Positions 44,196 to 51,291 of a stretch of DNA of 64,000 nt are shown one piece after another. Source of the DNA: Nocardiopsis terrae (GTDB taxonomy: Bacteria > Actinomycetota > Actinomycetes > Streptosporangiales > Streptosporangiaceae); assembly GCF_014651695.1 (NCBI RefSeq), contig NZ_BMXJ01000007.1:264509-328508 (forward strand), read 5' to 3'. Under the pieces are notes generated by a model. It made no database searches. It worked only from the letters and a program-made list of their open reading frames with translations, and was not told where the DNA came from. The translations under genes were made by a program, and so were the position numbers. Numbering within the stretch: position 1 is the first letter of the stretch; each line of letters begins with the position of its first letter.

Positions 44196-44597
44196 GTGAC
44201 GCGACCGGCGGTTCCGACACCCCCACGAATGCTGAGGCCACGTATGCCAGCACCCGGAGACCGAGCCCCCACAGGTCCTCGCGTGGGCCCGTGGTTCCGA
44301 CCCGTGGCGCTGGCGGGCGCGGTGACCGCGGTCCTCGGGCTGGTCGGTGTGTTCCTGCTGCTCGTGGCGCCGTCCAGTCACCACCTGGACTCACACGAAC
44401 CCAGTCCCTGCCATCCCGTGGTTTCGTGGCTGTTCCAACCGGACGATCCGCGCTTCGAGAACGAACGGGCCAACTCCCGGACGAGGGAACAGTGTGCTCA
44501 CGTACGCCAGGGACGGACCACGGCGGGGCTGTTCCTGGCCGTGCCGACGGCCGCCGCAGGGGCGTTCGGCGTGTACGGGCTGCTGCGGCGACGCTGA
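44196..44597 (+). CDS. Small membrane protein of unknown function
   Basis: A predicted 133-residue protein with two transmembrane helices (ALAGAVTAVLGLVGVFLLLVAP and GLFLAVPTAAAGAFGVYGLL) joined by a polar loop with two cysteines and many His and Asp residues. I do not recognise the family. The start is uncertain: GTG 44196 follows GAAGAA, but ATG 44229 or 44244 are possible. Its last 100 bases overlap the 3' end of the opposite-strand M23 peptidase gene. The hydrophobic pattern supports a real gene, but this is weaker than its neighbours. Confidence 0.55.
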   Translation: MTRPAVPTPPRMLRPRMPAPGDRAPTGPRVGPWFRPVALAGAVTAVLGLVGVFLLLVAPSSHHLDSHEPSPCHPVVSWLFQPDDPRFENERANSRTREQCAHVRQGRTTAGLFLAVPTAAAGAFGVYGLLRRR

Positions 44598-45115
44598 CGG
44601 CTTTCGGGACGATTCCCCCACGGCAGCAGGCGGATCTCGCCCCGGCCCAGGAGGGACAGCGGGTCGAGGTAGCCGTCACCGTGCAGGAGGCCCCAGTGCA
44701 GGCAGGGTCGTGCGGGGCAGTGCGGGGGTTCGGCGGCCAGGGTGCCGAGGGGCTGGTCGGTGACCGGGTCGCCGCGGGCGACGGCGGCGTCCACCGGGAG
44801 GTAGGTGGTGCGCAGTCCGCCGTGCGAGACGCTCACCACGCCCACCCCGGCCACCCGGCCCGCGAAGTGGACCCGGCCGGGGCCCGCCGCGTGCACCGGC
44901 TGCCCGGGTTCGGCGGCCAGATCCACCCCCAGGTGCCCGGGTAGCCAGCGCTGCTCCGGGGGGTCGAAGCGGCGCAGGACCTGCACCGGAGGATCCACCG
45001 GCCAGCGCCACGGAGCCTCGGGCGAGGTCGCGGCCAGCGCGGTTCGGTACGGGAGAAGGGGGAAGAGCAGGAGCGAGAGCGAGAGCAGGAGGTGCCAGAT
45101 GCGGCGGTGTCTCAT
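44498..45115 (-). CDS. M23 family metallopeptidase
   Basis: A 205-residue exported protein. A signal peptide (MRHRRIWHLLLSLSLLLFPLLPYRTALA) precedes an M23/LytM domain: PPEQRWLPGHLGVDLAAEPGQPVHAAGPGRV contains the HxGxD metal motif (GHLGVDL), and CLHWGLLHGD contains the HxG-type histidine. Such enzymes cut peptidoglycan peptide bridges. The tail beyond GNRPESRQRRR (about 35 residues) lies antisense to the membrane protein gene and does not look like peptidase, so a mutation may have removed an earlier stop. ATG 45113-45115 is chosen for the signal peptide; the ribosome site is weak. Confidence 0.85.
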   Translation of the reverse strand: MRHRRIWHLLLSLSLLLFPLLPYRTALAATSPEAPWRWPVDPPVQVLRRFDPPEQRWLPGHLGVDLAAEPGQPVHAAGPGRVHFAGRVAGVGVVSVSHGGLRTTYLPVDAAVARGDPVTDQPLGTLAAEPPHCPARPCLHWGLLHGDGYLDPLSLLGRGEIRLLPWGNRPESRQRRRSSPYTPNAPAAAVGTARNSPAVVRPWRT

Positions 45116-45260
45116 GTATCCAGGGTGTGCTGAGCGGACGTCCTTCGCCAGACCCGCCCCGAGCCTGTGGAAAACCTTCGCCGCGGCCTCTGCCCGCCGC
45201 CCTCCGACACCCCCTCGGCGCACCCCCGCGCATCCGGTGACCTACCTGGACACGAGGCCG

Positions 45261-45290
45261 TTCCACGGTGCGCCCGAGGGAGGATAGAAT
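45261..45290 (+). promoter_or_regulatory. Promoter for rpsB-tsf
   Basis: TAGAAT (45285-45290) has an 18-base spacer to TTCCAC (45261-45266). It implies a leader of about 160 bases before rpsB. That leader contains a small hairpin GGCCC-GTT-GGGCC and may carry translational control. Confidence 0.5.
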
Positions 45291-45456
45291 CATCCGTGGC
45301 CCGTTGGGCCAAACCACAATACGCACGCCCACCCGCCTCCCCCGGGAGGGGTCGCACCTACGGTCCACACCGCTTCGGCGGCGTGGCGGTACGGCCGGGG
45401 CGTCAGGATCAACCGACGGCGGAGAAAGCTTCCGCCACCGCAAGGAGGACCAGGTC

Positions 45457-46413
45457 ATGGCCACAGTCGTGACGATTCGCCAGCTCCTGGAGAGCGGCGT
45501 CCACTTCGGGCACCAGACTCGTCGCTGGAACCCCAAGATGAAGCGCTTCATCTTCACCGAGCGCAACGGCATCTACATCATCGACCTCCAGAAGTCGCTG
45601 GCGTACATCGACCGCGCCTACGAGTTCGTCAAGCAGACGGTCGCCCACGGTGGCACCATCCTGTTCGTCGGCACGAAGAAGCAGGCGCAGGAGGCCATTG
45701 ACGAGCAGGCCCGCCGTGTCGGCATGCCTTTCGTCAACCAGCGCTGGCTGGGCGGTATGCTCACCAACTTCTCCACCGTGCACAAGCGGCTCCAGCGCCT
45801 CAAGGAGCTGGAGGAGATCGACTTCGACGACGTCGCCGGCTCCACGCTCACCAAGAAGGAACTGCTGAACCTTCGCCGTGAGAAGGACAAGCTCGACCGC
45901 ACCCTCGGCGGTATCCGCGACATGGCCCGCGTGCCCAGCGCCGTGTGGATCGTGGACACCAAGAAGGAGCACATCGCGATCAGCGAGGCTCGCAAGCTGA
46001 ACATCCCGGTCGTCGCGATCCTCGACACCAACTGTGACCCGGACGAGGTCGACTACCCGATCCCGGGTAACGACGACGCCATCCGCAGCGTCAGCCTGCT
46101 CACCCGCGTCGTCGCCGACGCCGTCGCCGACGGTCTGCTGGTCCGCTCCGGTGCCTCCGGCGCGACCGAGGAGAAGGCCGCCGAGGAGCCCCTGGCCGAG
46201 TGGGAGCGCGAGCTCCTCGAAGGCAAGAGCGAGACGGCTGCCGCCGAGGCCGCCGCCGAGCAGGCTCCGGACGAGACCCCCACCAAGGCCCCGGCCGACG
46301 AGGTCGCTGCCGAGGCTCCGGCCGAGGCCGTCGCCGAGGAGTCCCCGGTGGACGCTCCCGAGCAGGCTCCCGCCGAGGACTCGGCCCCCGCCGAGGACAA
46401 GGCCGCCGAGTAG
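45457..46413 (+). CDS. rpsB: 30S ribosomal protein S2
   Basis: A 318-residue S2. The conserved part (about 1-225) opens MATVVTIRQLLESGVHFGHQTRRWNPKM and includes QRWLGGMLTNFSTV and AILDTNCDPD. An unusually long acidic tail of about 90 residues, rich in Ala, Glu and Pro, follows. The ATG at 45457 follows AAGGAGG. tsf is 133 bases downstream. Confidence 0.97.
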   Translation: MATVVTIRQLLESGVHFGHQTRRWNPKMKRFIFTERNGIYIIDLQKSLAYIDRAYEFVKQTVAHGGTILFVGTKKQAQEAIDEQARRVGMPFVNQRWLGGMLTNFSTVHKRLQRLKELEEIDFDDVAGSTLTKKELLNLRREKDKLDRTLGGIRDMARVPSAVWIVDTKKEHIAISEARKLNIPVVAILDTNCDPDEVDYPIPGNDDAIRSVSLLTRVVADAVADGLLVRSGASGATEEKAAEEPLAEWERELLEGKSETAAAEAAAEQAPDETPTKAPADEVAAEAPAEAVAEESPVDAPEQAPAEDSAPAEDKAAE

Positions 46414-46449
46414 TCAGCGGCCCCCTCCGGGCGCACCGTCGCCTGCGTG

Positions 46450-46476
46450 CCGCCTCGCCCCCTGTGGGCGGGGCGG
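46450..46476 (+). terminator. Hairpin between rpsB and tsf
   Basis: An 11-base stem (CCGCCTCGCCC with GGGCGGGGCGG, one U-G pair) and 5-base loop. In many bacteria rpsB and tsf are separated by a partial terminator that sets their ratio. Confidence 0.6.
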
Positions 46477-46546
46477 CCCGCGCGGTGCTCACCCGGGTCG
46501 CTCCACTTCCAGATCAGACTTCACTCCAAGGGAACCGAGAAGAGTC

Positions 46547-47383
46547 ATGGCGAACTTCACCGCCGCGGACGTCAAGAAGCTGCGCGACGCGACCGGCGCC
46601 GGCATGATGGACTGCAAGAAGGCCCTGACCGAGGCCGACGGCGACTACGACAAGGCCGTCGAGGCCCTGCGCATCAAGGGCGCCAAGTCCGTCGACAAGC
46701 GCGCGGACCGCACCGCCGCCCAGGGCACCGTGGTCCTGCGCGAGCAGGGCGAGGGCAAGGCCACCCTGGTCGAGCTCAACTGCGAGACCGACTTCGTCGC
46801 CAAGAACGAGCAGTTCATCGAGCTGGCCAACCAGGTCGCCGACTTCGTCGCCGAGCAGGACAGCGATGACCTCGCCACCGTCGCCGCCGCCGAGATCGAG
46901 CCGGGCAAGAGCCTCCAGGCCTACATCGAGGGCAAGAGCGCGATCATCGGCGAGAAGCTCGAGTTCCGCCGCATCGCCAAGTTCGACGGCGCCTACGTCG
47001 CGAGCTACCTGCACAAGTCCGACCCGGACCTGCCCCCCACCATGGGTGTTCTGGTCGAGCTGGACAAGAAGGACGAAGAGGTCGGCAAGGACCTCGCCCA
47101 GCAGATCGCCGCGCTGGCCCCCCAGTACGTCAGCAAGGACGAGGTCCCCGCCGACGTGGTGGCCAACGAGCGCCGCATCGCCGAGGAGACCACCCGCGAG
47201 GAGGGCAAGCCCGAGCAGGCGATCCCGAAGATCGTGGAGGGCCGCCTCAACGGTTACTTCAAGGACGTGACGCTGCTCGGCCAGCCGTTCGTCAAGGAGA
47301 ACAAGAAGACGGTCCAGAAGGTCGTCGACGAGGCCGGCGTCACCGTCAAGCGCTTCGTCCGCTTCAAGGTCGGCCAGGCCTAG
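46547..47383 (+). CDS. tsf: Translation elongation factor Ts
   Basis: A 278-residue guanine nucleotide exchange factor for EF-Tu. The N-terminal UBA-like part (MANFTAADVKKLRDATGAGMMDCKKAL) and the core TDFVAKNEQF motif that contacts EF-Tu are intact. The C-terminal AGVTVKRFVRFKVGQ ends the protein. It follows rpsB and ends at a perfect terminator. Confidence 0.97.
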   Translation: MANFTAADVKKLRDATGAGMMDCKKALTEADGDYDKAVEALRIKGAKSVDKRADRTAAQGTVVLREQGEGKATLVELNCETDFVAKNEQFIELANQVADFVAEQDSDDLATVAAAEIEPGKSLQAYIEGKSAIIGEKLEFRRIAKFDGAYVASYLHKSDPDLPPTMGVLVELDKKDEEVGKDLAQQIAALAPQYVSKDEVPADVVANERRIAEETTREEGKPEQAIPKIVEGRLNGYFKDVTLLGQPFVKENKKTVQKVVDEAGVTVKRFVRFKVGQA

Positions 47384-47399
47384 GGCTTTGGGATGATGG

Positions 47400-47431
47400 A
47401 GGTGCCGGGGAGACTTCTCTCCCCGGCACCT
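47400..47431 (+). terminator. tsf terminator
   Basis: A 14-base perfect stem (AGGTGCCGGGGAGA with TCTCCCCGGCACCT, loop CTTC) lies 16 bases after the tsf stop. Confidence 0.88.
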
Positions 47432-47536
47432 TCGGTGGATATGGGCGGATTCGGGGCGTTGTCGTGCGCTCTGCCCGCAGCAGGAACACTCGGGGGACCC
47501 TGTGCCACTCGGGGACAATAAGGGAGGCCGCAGGCC

Positions 47537-48298
47537 GTGTCGGAGAACGAAGCGATGACCACCGCACCAGCCATGCACAATTCCGGTTGGAAGCGTGTCA
47601 TGCTCAAGCTCTCGGGGGAGGCGTTCGCGGGCGGTGGCGGTCTCGGGATAGAGCCCGAGGTCGTCCAGTACGTTGCTGAGTCCATCGCCGAAGCGGTCTC
47701 CGAGGGGATCCAGGTCGCCGTTGTCGTCGGCGGCGGCAACATGTTCCGCGGCGCGCAGCTCACCGAGGGCGGGATCGAGCGCGGCCGCGCCGACTACATG
47801 GGGATGCTCGGCACCGTCATCAACTGCCTCGCCCTCCAGGACTTCCTGGAGCGCCTGGGTGTGGACACGCGCGTGCAGACCGCGATCCACATGAGCCAGG
47901 TCGCCGAGGCCTACATCCCGCGTCGCGCCATTCGCCACCTGGAGAAGGGCCGCGTGGTCATCTTCGGCGCCGGCCTGGGCGCGCCGTTCTTCTCCACCGA
48001 CACCACCGCCGCCCAGCGGGCGCTGGAGATCGGTGCCCAGGCGGTCCTCAAGGGCACCCAGGTGGACGGGGTCTACGACGCCGACCCCCAGCGCAACCCG
48101 GACGCGGTCAGGTTCGACAAGCTCAACTACAACGAGGTCCTCACCCGCGGCCTGAAGGTCATGGACGCCACGGCCGTCAGCCTGTGCATGGACAACGGTC
48201 TGCCCATCGTCGTTTTCGACCTCATGAGCCAGGGCAACATCCTGCGCGCCGTCCGCGGTGAGAAGATCGGCACCATCGTCGGTCCGGCCTCCGTCTAG
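47537..48298 (+). CDS. pyrH: Uridylate kinase
   Basis: A 253-residue bacterial UMP kinase of the amino acid kinase family, needed for pyrimidine nucleotides. Motifs KRVMLKLSGEAFAG, VVVGGGNMFRGAQL, RADYMGMLGTVINCLALQDFLE and GTGNPFFSTDT-like FGAGLGAPFFSTDTTAA are present. The N-terminal 18 residues (MSENEAMTTAPAMHNSGW) are an extension. The GTG at 47537 follows GGAGG; an internal ATG 11 codons on has no site. It starts the pyrH-frr-cdsA operon. Confidence 0.96.
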   Translation: MSENEAMTTAPAMHNSGWKRVMLKLSGEAFAGGGGLGIEPEVVQYVAESIAEAVSEGIQVAVVVGGGNMFRGAQLTEGGIERGRADYMGMLGTVINCLALQDFLERLGVDTRVQTAIHMSQVAEAYIPRRAIRHLEKGRVVIFGAGLGAPFFSTDTTAAQRALEIGAQAVLKGTQVDGVYDADPQRNPDAVRFDKLNYNEVLTRGLKVMDATAVSLCMDNGLPIVVFDLMSQGNILRAVRGEKIGTIVGPASV

Positions 48299-48357
48299 AC
48301 GGCGTCGGGCCACGCACCAAGCCACGAACACCCAGCCGAGAATCCGGGAGCGCCCCA

Positions 48358-48915
48358 ATGATCGATGAAACCCTCCTTGAGGCCGAAGAGAAGATGGAAA
48401 AGGCCGTGACCGTGGCGAAGGAGGACTTCGCGACGATCCGGACCGGCCGTCCCACCCCCGCCACCTTCAACAAGATCACCGTCGACTACTACGGTGCCCG
48501 CACCCCGATCAACCAGTTGGCCTCCTTCTCGGTGCCCGAGCCGCGGATGGTCGTCATCTCCCCGTTCGACGTCAGTGCTCGCACCTCGATCATCAACGCG
48601 ATCCGCAACAGCGACCTCGGGGTCAACCCCTCCGACGACGGCCAGGTCATCCGGGTGGTGTTCCCGGACCTGTCGGAGGAGCGCCGCAAGGAGTACGTGA
48701 AGGTCGCGCGCACCAAGGCCGAGGACAGCAAGGTCTCGATCCGCAACGTGCGCCGCCGCGCCAAGGACAGCTTCGAGAAGGCGGTCAAGGCCGGCGACAT
48801 CGGTGAGGACGAGGCGCACCGCGCCCAGGCCGAACTGGACGAGCTCTCGCAGAAGTACGTGGCCTCGGTCGACGAGCTGCTGAAGCACAAGGAATCTGAA
48901 CTTCTCGAGGTTTAG
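48358..48915 (+). CDS. frr: Ribosome recycling factor
   Basis: A 185-residue factor that splits post-termination ribosomes with EF-G. MIDETLLEAEEKMEKAV, FATIRTGRPTPATFNKI and the C-terminal helical bundle (RRRAKDSFEKAVKAG) are standard. It lies 59 bases after pyrH and three bases before cdsA. Confidence 0.97.
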   Translation: MIDETLLEAEEKMEKAVTVAKEDFATIRTGRPTPATFNKITVDYYGARTPINQLASFSVPEPRMVVISPFDVSARTSIINAIRNSDLGVNPSDDGQVIRVVFPDLSEERRKEYVKVARTKAEDSKVSIRNVRRRAKDSFEKAVKAGDIGEDEAHRAQAELDELSQKYVASVDELLKHKESELLEV

Positions 48916-48918
48916 CCG

Positions 48919-49872
48919 GTGACCACACCTTCCAACGGCTCCGGAGGCGATGACCAATCGCCGGAGCACAGACCCGACGACACCTCCCCGTCCGAGGCGG
49001 AGTCCTCCGTGACGGACACGGCCGCCGGGCAGCGCTTCGTGCTGCACAAGCCGGGGGGCGATCCGGTCAAGACCGGCCGTAACCTCCCGGTGGCCATCGC
49101 CAGCGGGTGCGTCCTGGGCGCGCTCGTCTTCTTCTCGGTCTTCCCCAGGCCGGAGCTGTTCACGGTCATCACCTCCCTGGCCGCGCTGATCGGGCTGCGC
49201 GAACTCAACCGGGCCTTCGGCGGCAAGGGCGTGGCCCTGGCCCTGGCCCCGTTGGCCGTGGGCGGGGTCGCGATGCAGGCCGGAGCCTATTTCGGCGGGC
49301 CGGAGTGGCTGGTGGGCATCACCGCCCTCACCGCGATCGTCTGCCTGGTCTGGCGGTTGCGCGGAGGCGCGGAGGGGTTCGTCGCCGACGCGTCGGCCAA
49401 CCTGTTCGTCCTGGTGTACCTGCCGTTCCTGCTGGCCACCTGGCTGCTGCTCATCGCGGACCCGGAGGACGGCCAGTACCGGCTCCTCGTGTTCATCGTG
49501 GTGACGATCTCCAGCGACATCGGCGGCTACTTCGCCGGGATCATGCTGGGGCGGCACAAGATGGCCCCGGTGATCAGCCCGAACAAGACCTGGGAGGGCT
49601 TCGGCGGCTCCGTGGTGGGCTGTGCGGTGGCGGGCGCGCTGTGCGTGACCCTGCTCCTGGACGGCCCCTGGTGGGTCGGCGTGGTCCTGGGCCTGGCCGT
49701 CGTGCTGGCCGCCACGGTCGGGGACCTCATCGAGTCGCTCTTCAAGCGCGACCTCGGGGTCAAGGACATGGGCCGGTTCATGCCGGGCCACGGCGGCCTG
49801 ATGGACCGAATGGACTCGCTGCTCATCGCGGGTCCCGTGGTCTGGGTCGTGTTGAGCCTCCTCCTCCCTTAG
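48919..49872 (+). CDS. cdsA: Phosphatidate cytidylyltransferase
   Basis: A 317-residue membrane enzyme that makes CDP-diacylglycerol from phosphatidate and CTP, the branch point for membrane phospholipids. A polar N-terminal stretch (about 55 residues) precedes about eight transmembrane helices. The CDS signature FKRDLGVKDMGRFMPGHGGLMDRMDS lies near the C-terminus, and the ISPNKTWEGFGG motif is present. The GTG at 48919 follows the frr stop by three bases. A terminator and a separate gene follow, not the rlmN-dxr order seen in many relatives. Confidence 0.95.
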   Translation: MTTPSNGSGGDDQSPEHRPDDTSPSEAESSVTDTAAGQRFVLHKPGGDPVKTGRNLPVAIASGCVLGALVFFSVFPRPELFTVITSLAALIGLRELNRAFGGKGVALALAPLAVGGVAMQAGAYFGGPEWLVGITALTAIVCLVWRLRGGAEGFVADASANLFVLVYLPFLLATWLLLIADPEDGQYRLLVFIVVTISSDIGGYFAGIMLGRHKMAPVISPNKTWEGFGGSVVGCAVAGALCVTLLLDGPWWVGVVLGLAVVLAATVGDLIESLFKRDLGVKDMGRFMPGHGGLMDRMDSLLIAGPVVWVVLSLLLP

Positions 49873-49881
49873 GGGAGGGAC

Positions 49882-49936
49882 GGGCCCCGGCCTCGTGGCG
49901 CCCGGCAACCGGCCGGACGCCACGAGACCGGGGCCC
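49882..49936 (+). terminator. cdsA terminator
   Basis: A long hairpin: outer stem GGGCCCCGG with CCGGGGCCC and inner stem CTCGTGGC with GCCACGAG, 9 bases after the cdsA stop. Confidence 0.85.
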
Positions 49937-49983
49937 TCGCCGTGTCCGAGGGGCGGGCTGCCGTGTGCGCGCGGACGGGTGGA

Positions 49984-49989
49984 TACGCT
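49984..49989 (+). promoter_or_regulatory. -10 box giving a leaderless aminotransferase message
   Basis: TACGCT lies six bases before the GTG at 49996, and no ribosome site is present, so the message is probably leaderless. Confidence 0.45.
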
Positions 49990-49995
49990 CGACGG

Positions 49996-51177
49996 GTGGA
50001 AGAACCGCTGATCGAACGAATGCGCGCCTACGGTGAGACGATCTTCGCCGAGATGACGCGCCTGGCCGTCGAGACCGATTCCGTCAACCTCGGGCAGGGT
50101 TTCCCCGACACCGACGGGCCGCGATCCCTGCTGGAGGGCGCGACCCGCAACATCACGGCGGGAGTGAACCAGTACCCGCCCGGCCCGGGCCGCCCCGAGC
50201 TGCGCCGGGCGGTGAGCCGGTACCGCTCCCGCCACCAGGGGCTGGACTTCGACCCGGACTCCGAGGTGTACGTGACCGTCGGCGCGACCGCCGGGATCGC
50301 GGCCTCGCTGCTGGCCCTGGTGGAGCGCGGGGACGAGGTGGTCGTCTTCGAGCCGATGTACGACTCCTACGCCGCGATGATCTCCCTCGCGGGCGGGGTG
50401 CGCCGTCCGGTGGCCCTGCGCCGAGACCCGGCGAGCGGGCGCCTCACCTTCGACCCCGCCGAACTGCGCGCCGCGGTGACCCCGCGCACCAGGCTGATCA
50501 TGGTCAACACCCCGCACAACCCCACCGGCACGGTGTTCACCGCCGCCGAGCTGGAGGAGATCGCCCGGGTGTGCCGTGACCACGACCTGCTCGCGGTCAC
50601 CGACGAGGTGTACGAGTTCCTCACCTTCGACGAGCGCCGGCACGTGTCGCTGGCCACGCTTCCGGGGATGCGGGAGCGGACCCTGTCTGTTTCGTCCGCG
50701 GGCAAGACGTTCGCGGTGACCGCGTGGAAGACCGGCTGGGTCACCGGCCCCGAACCTCTGGTCCGTGCGGTGCGCACGGTCAACCAGTTCCTCACCTTCT
50801 CCGCCAACGGTGCCCTCCAGCTGGCGGTCGCCGACGCGTTGGACTCCGAGTGGGAGTGGATCCAGCAGCAGCGCCGTTCGCTCCAGGACAAGCGGGACCG
50901 GCTCGCGGCGGGGCTGGCCGAAGCCGGTTTCGACGTGAACGTGTGCGAGGGCACCTACTTCCTGATGGCCGACATCCGGCCGCTGGGCTACCTGGACGGC
51001 GAGGACGTCGCCCGGGCGCTGCCCCGTGAGGCCGGTGTGGCGGCGGTGCCCGCCAAGGTGTTCTACGACCACCAGGAGGAGGGGCGGCACCTGCTGCGCT
51101 TCGCCTTCTGTAAGAAGGACGAGGTCCTCGACGAGGCGGTTCGCCGCCTGACCGCCTGGCACGGGAACGGGGCGTAG
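49996..51177 (+). CDS. Class I/II pyridoxal-phosphate aminotransferase
   Basis: A 393-residue fold-type I aminotransferase. VNLGQGFPDTDGP, YPPGPGRPELRRAVS, the MVNTPHNPTGTVF motif, TDEVYEFLTF and the PLP lysine segment SSAGKTFAVTAWKTGW are visible. The sequence is closest in style to kynurenine/methionine aminotransferases or DapC; substrate cannot be decided. Probably cytosolic amino acid metabolism. The GTG at 49996 gives the typical length; an in-frame start at 49942 would lie before the predicted promoter. It is convergent with glgB. Confidence 0.9.
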   Translation: MEEPLIERMRAYGETIFAEMTRLAVETDSVNLGQGFPDTDGPRSLLEGATRNITAGVNQYPPGPGRPELRRAVSRYRSRHQGLDFDPDSEVYVTVGATAGIAASLLALVERGDEVVVFEPMYDSYAAMISLAGGVRRPVALRRDPASGRLTFDPAELRAAVTPRTRLIMVNTPHNPTGTVFTAAELEEIARVCRDHDLLAVTDEVYEFLTFDERRHVSLATLPGMRERTLSVSSAGKTFAVTAWKTGWVTGPEPLVRAVRTVNQFLTFSANGALQLAVADALDSEWEWIQQQRRSLQDKRDRLAAGLAEAGFDVNVCEGTYFLMADIRPLGYLDGEDVARALPREAGVAAVPAKVFYDHQEEGRHLLRFAFCKKDEVLDEAVRRLTAWHGNGA

Positions 51178-51216
51178 CCCACGCTCCGCTCCGGTTCCTC
51201 ACGGAGCGAGGGCGAG

Positions 51217-51252
51217 CCCCGGAACGCTCGCCCGACGGCGACCGTTCCGGGG
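51217..51252. terminator. Bidirectional terminator between the aminotransferase gene and glgB
   Basis: A 10-base perfect stem (CCCCGGAACG with CGTTCCGGGG). A competing 7-base stem (GGGCGAG with CTCGCCC) overlaps it. Confidence 0.75.
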
Positions 51253-51291
51253 CCCTTCACCTCGCGGAACCGCGGACCGACCGCGTTCGGG

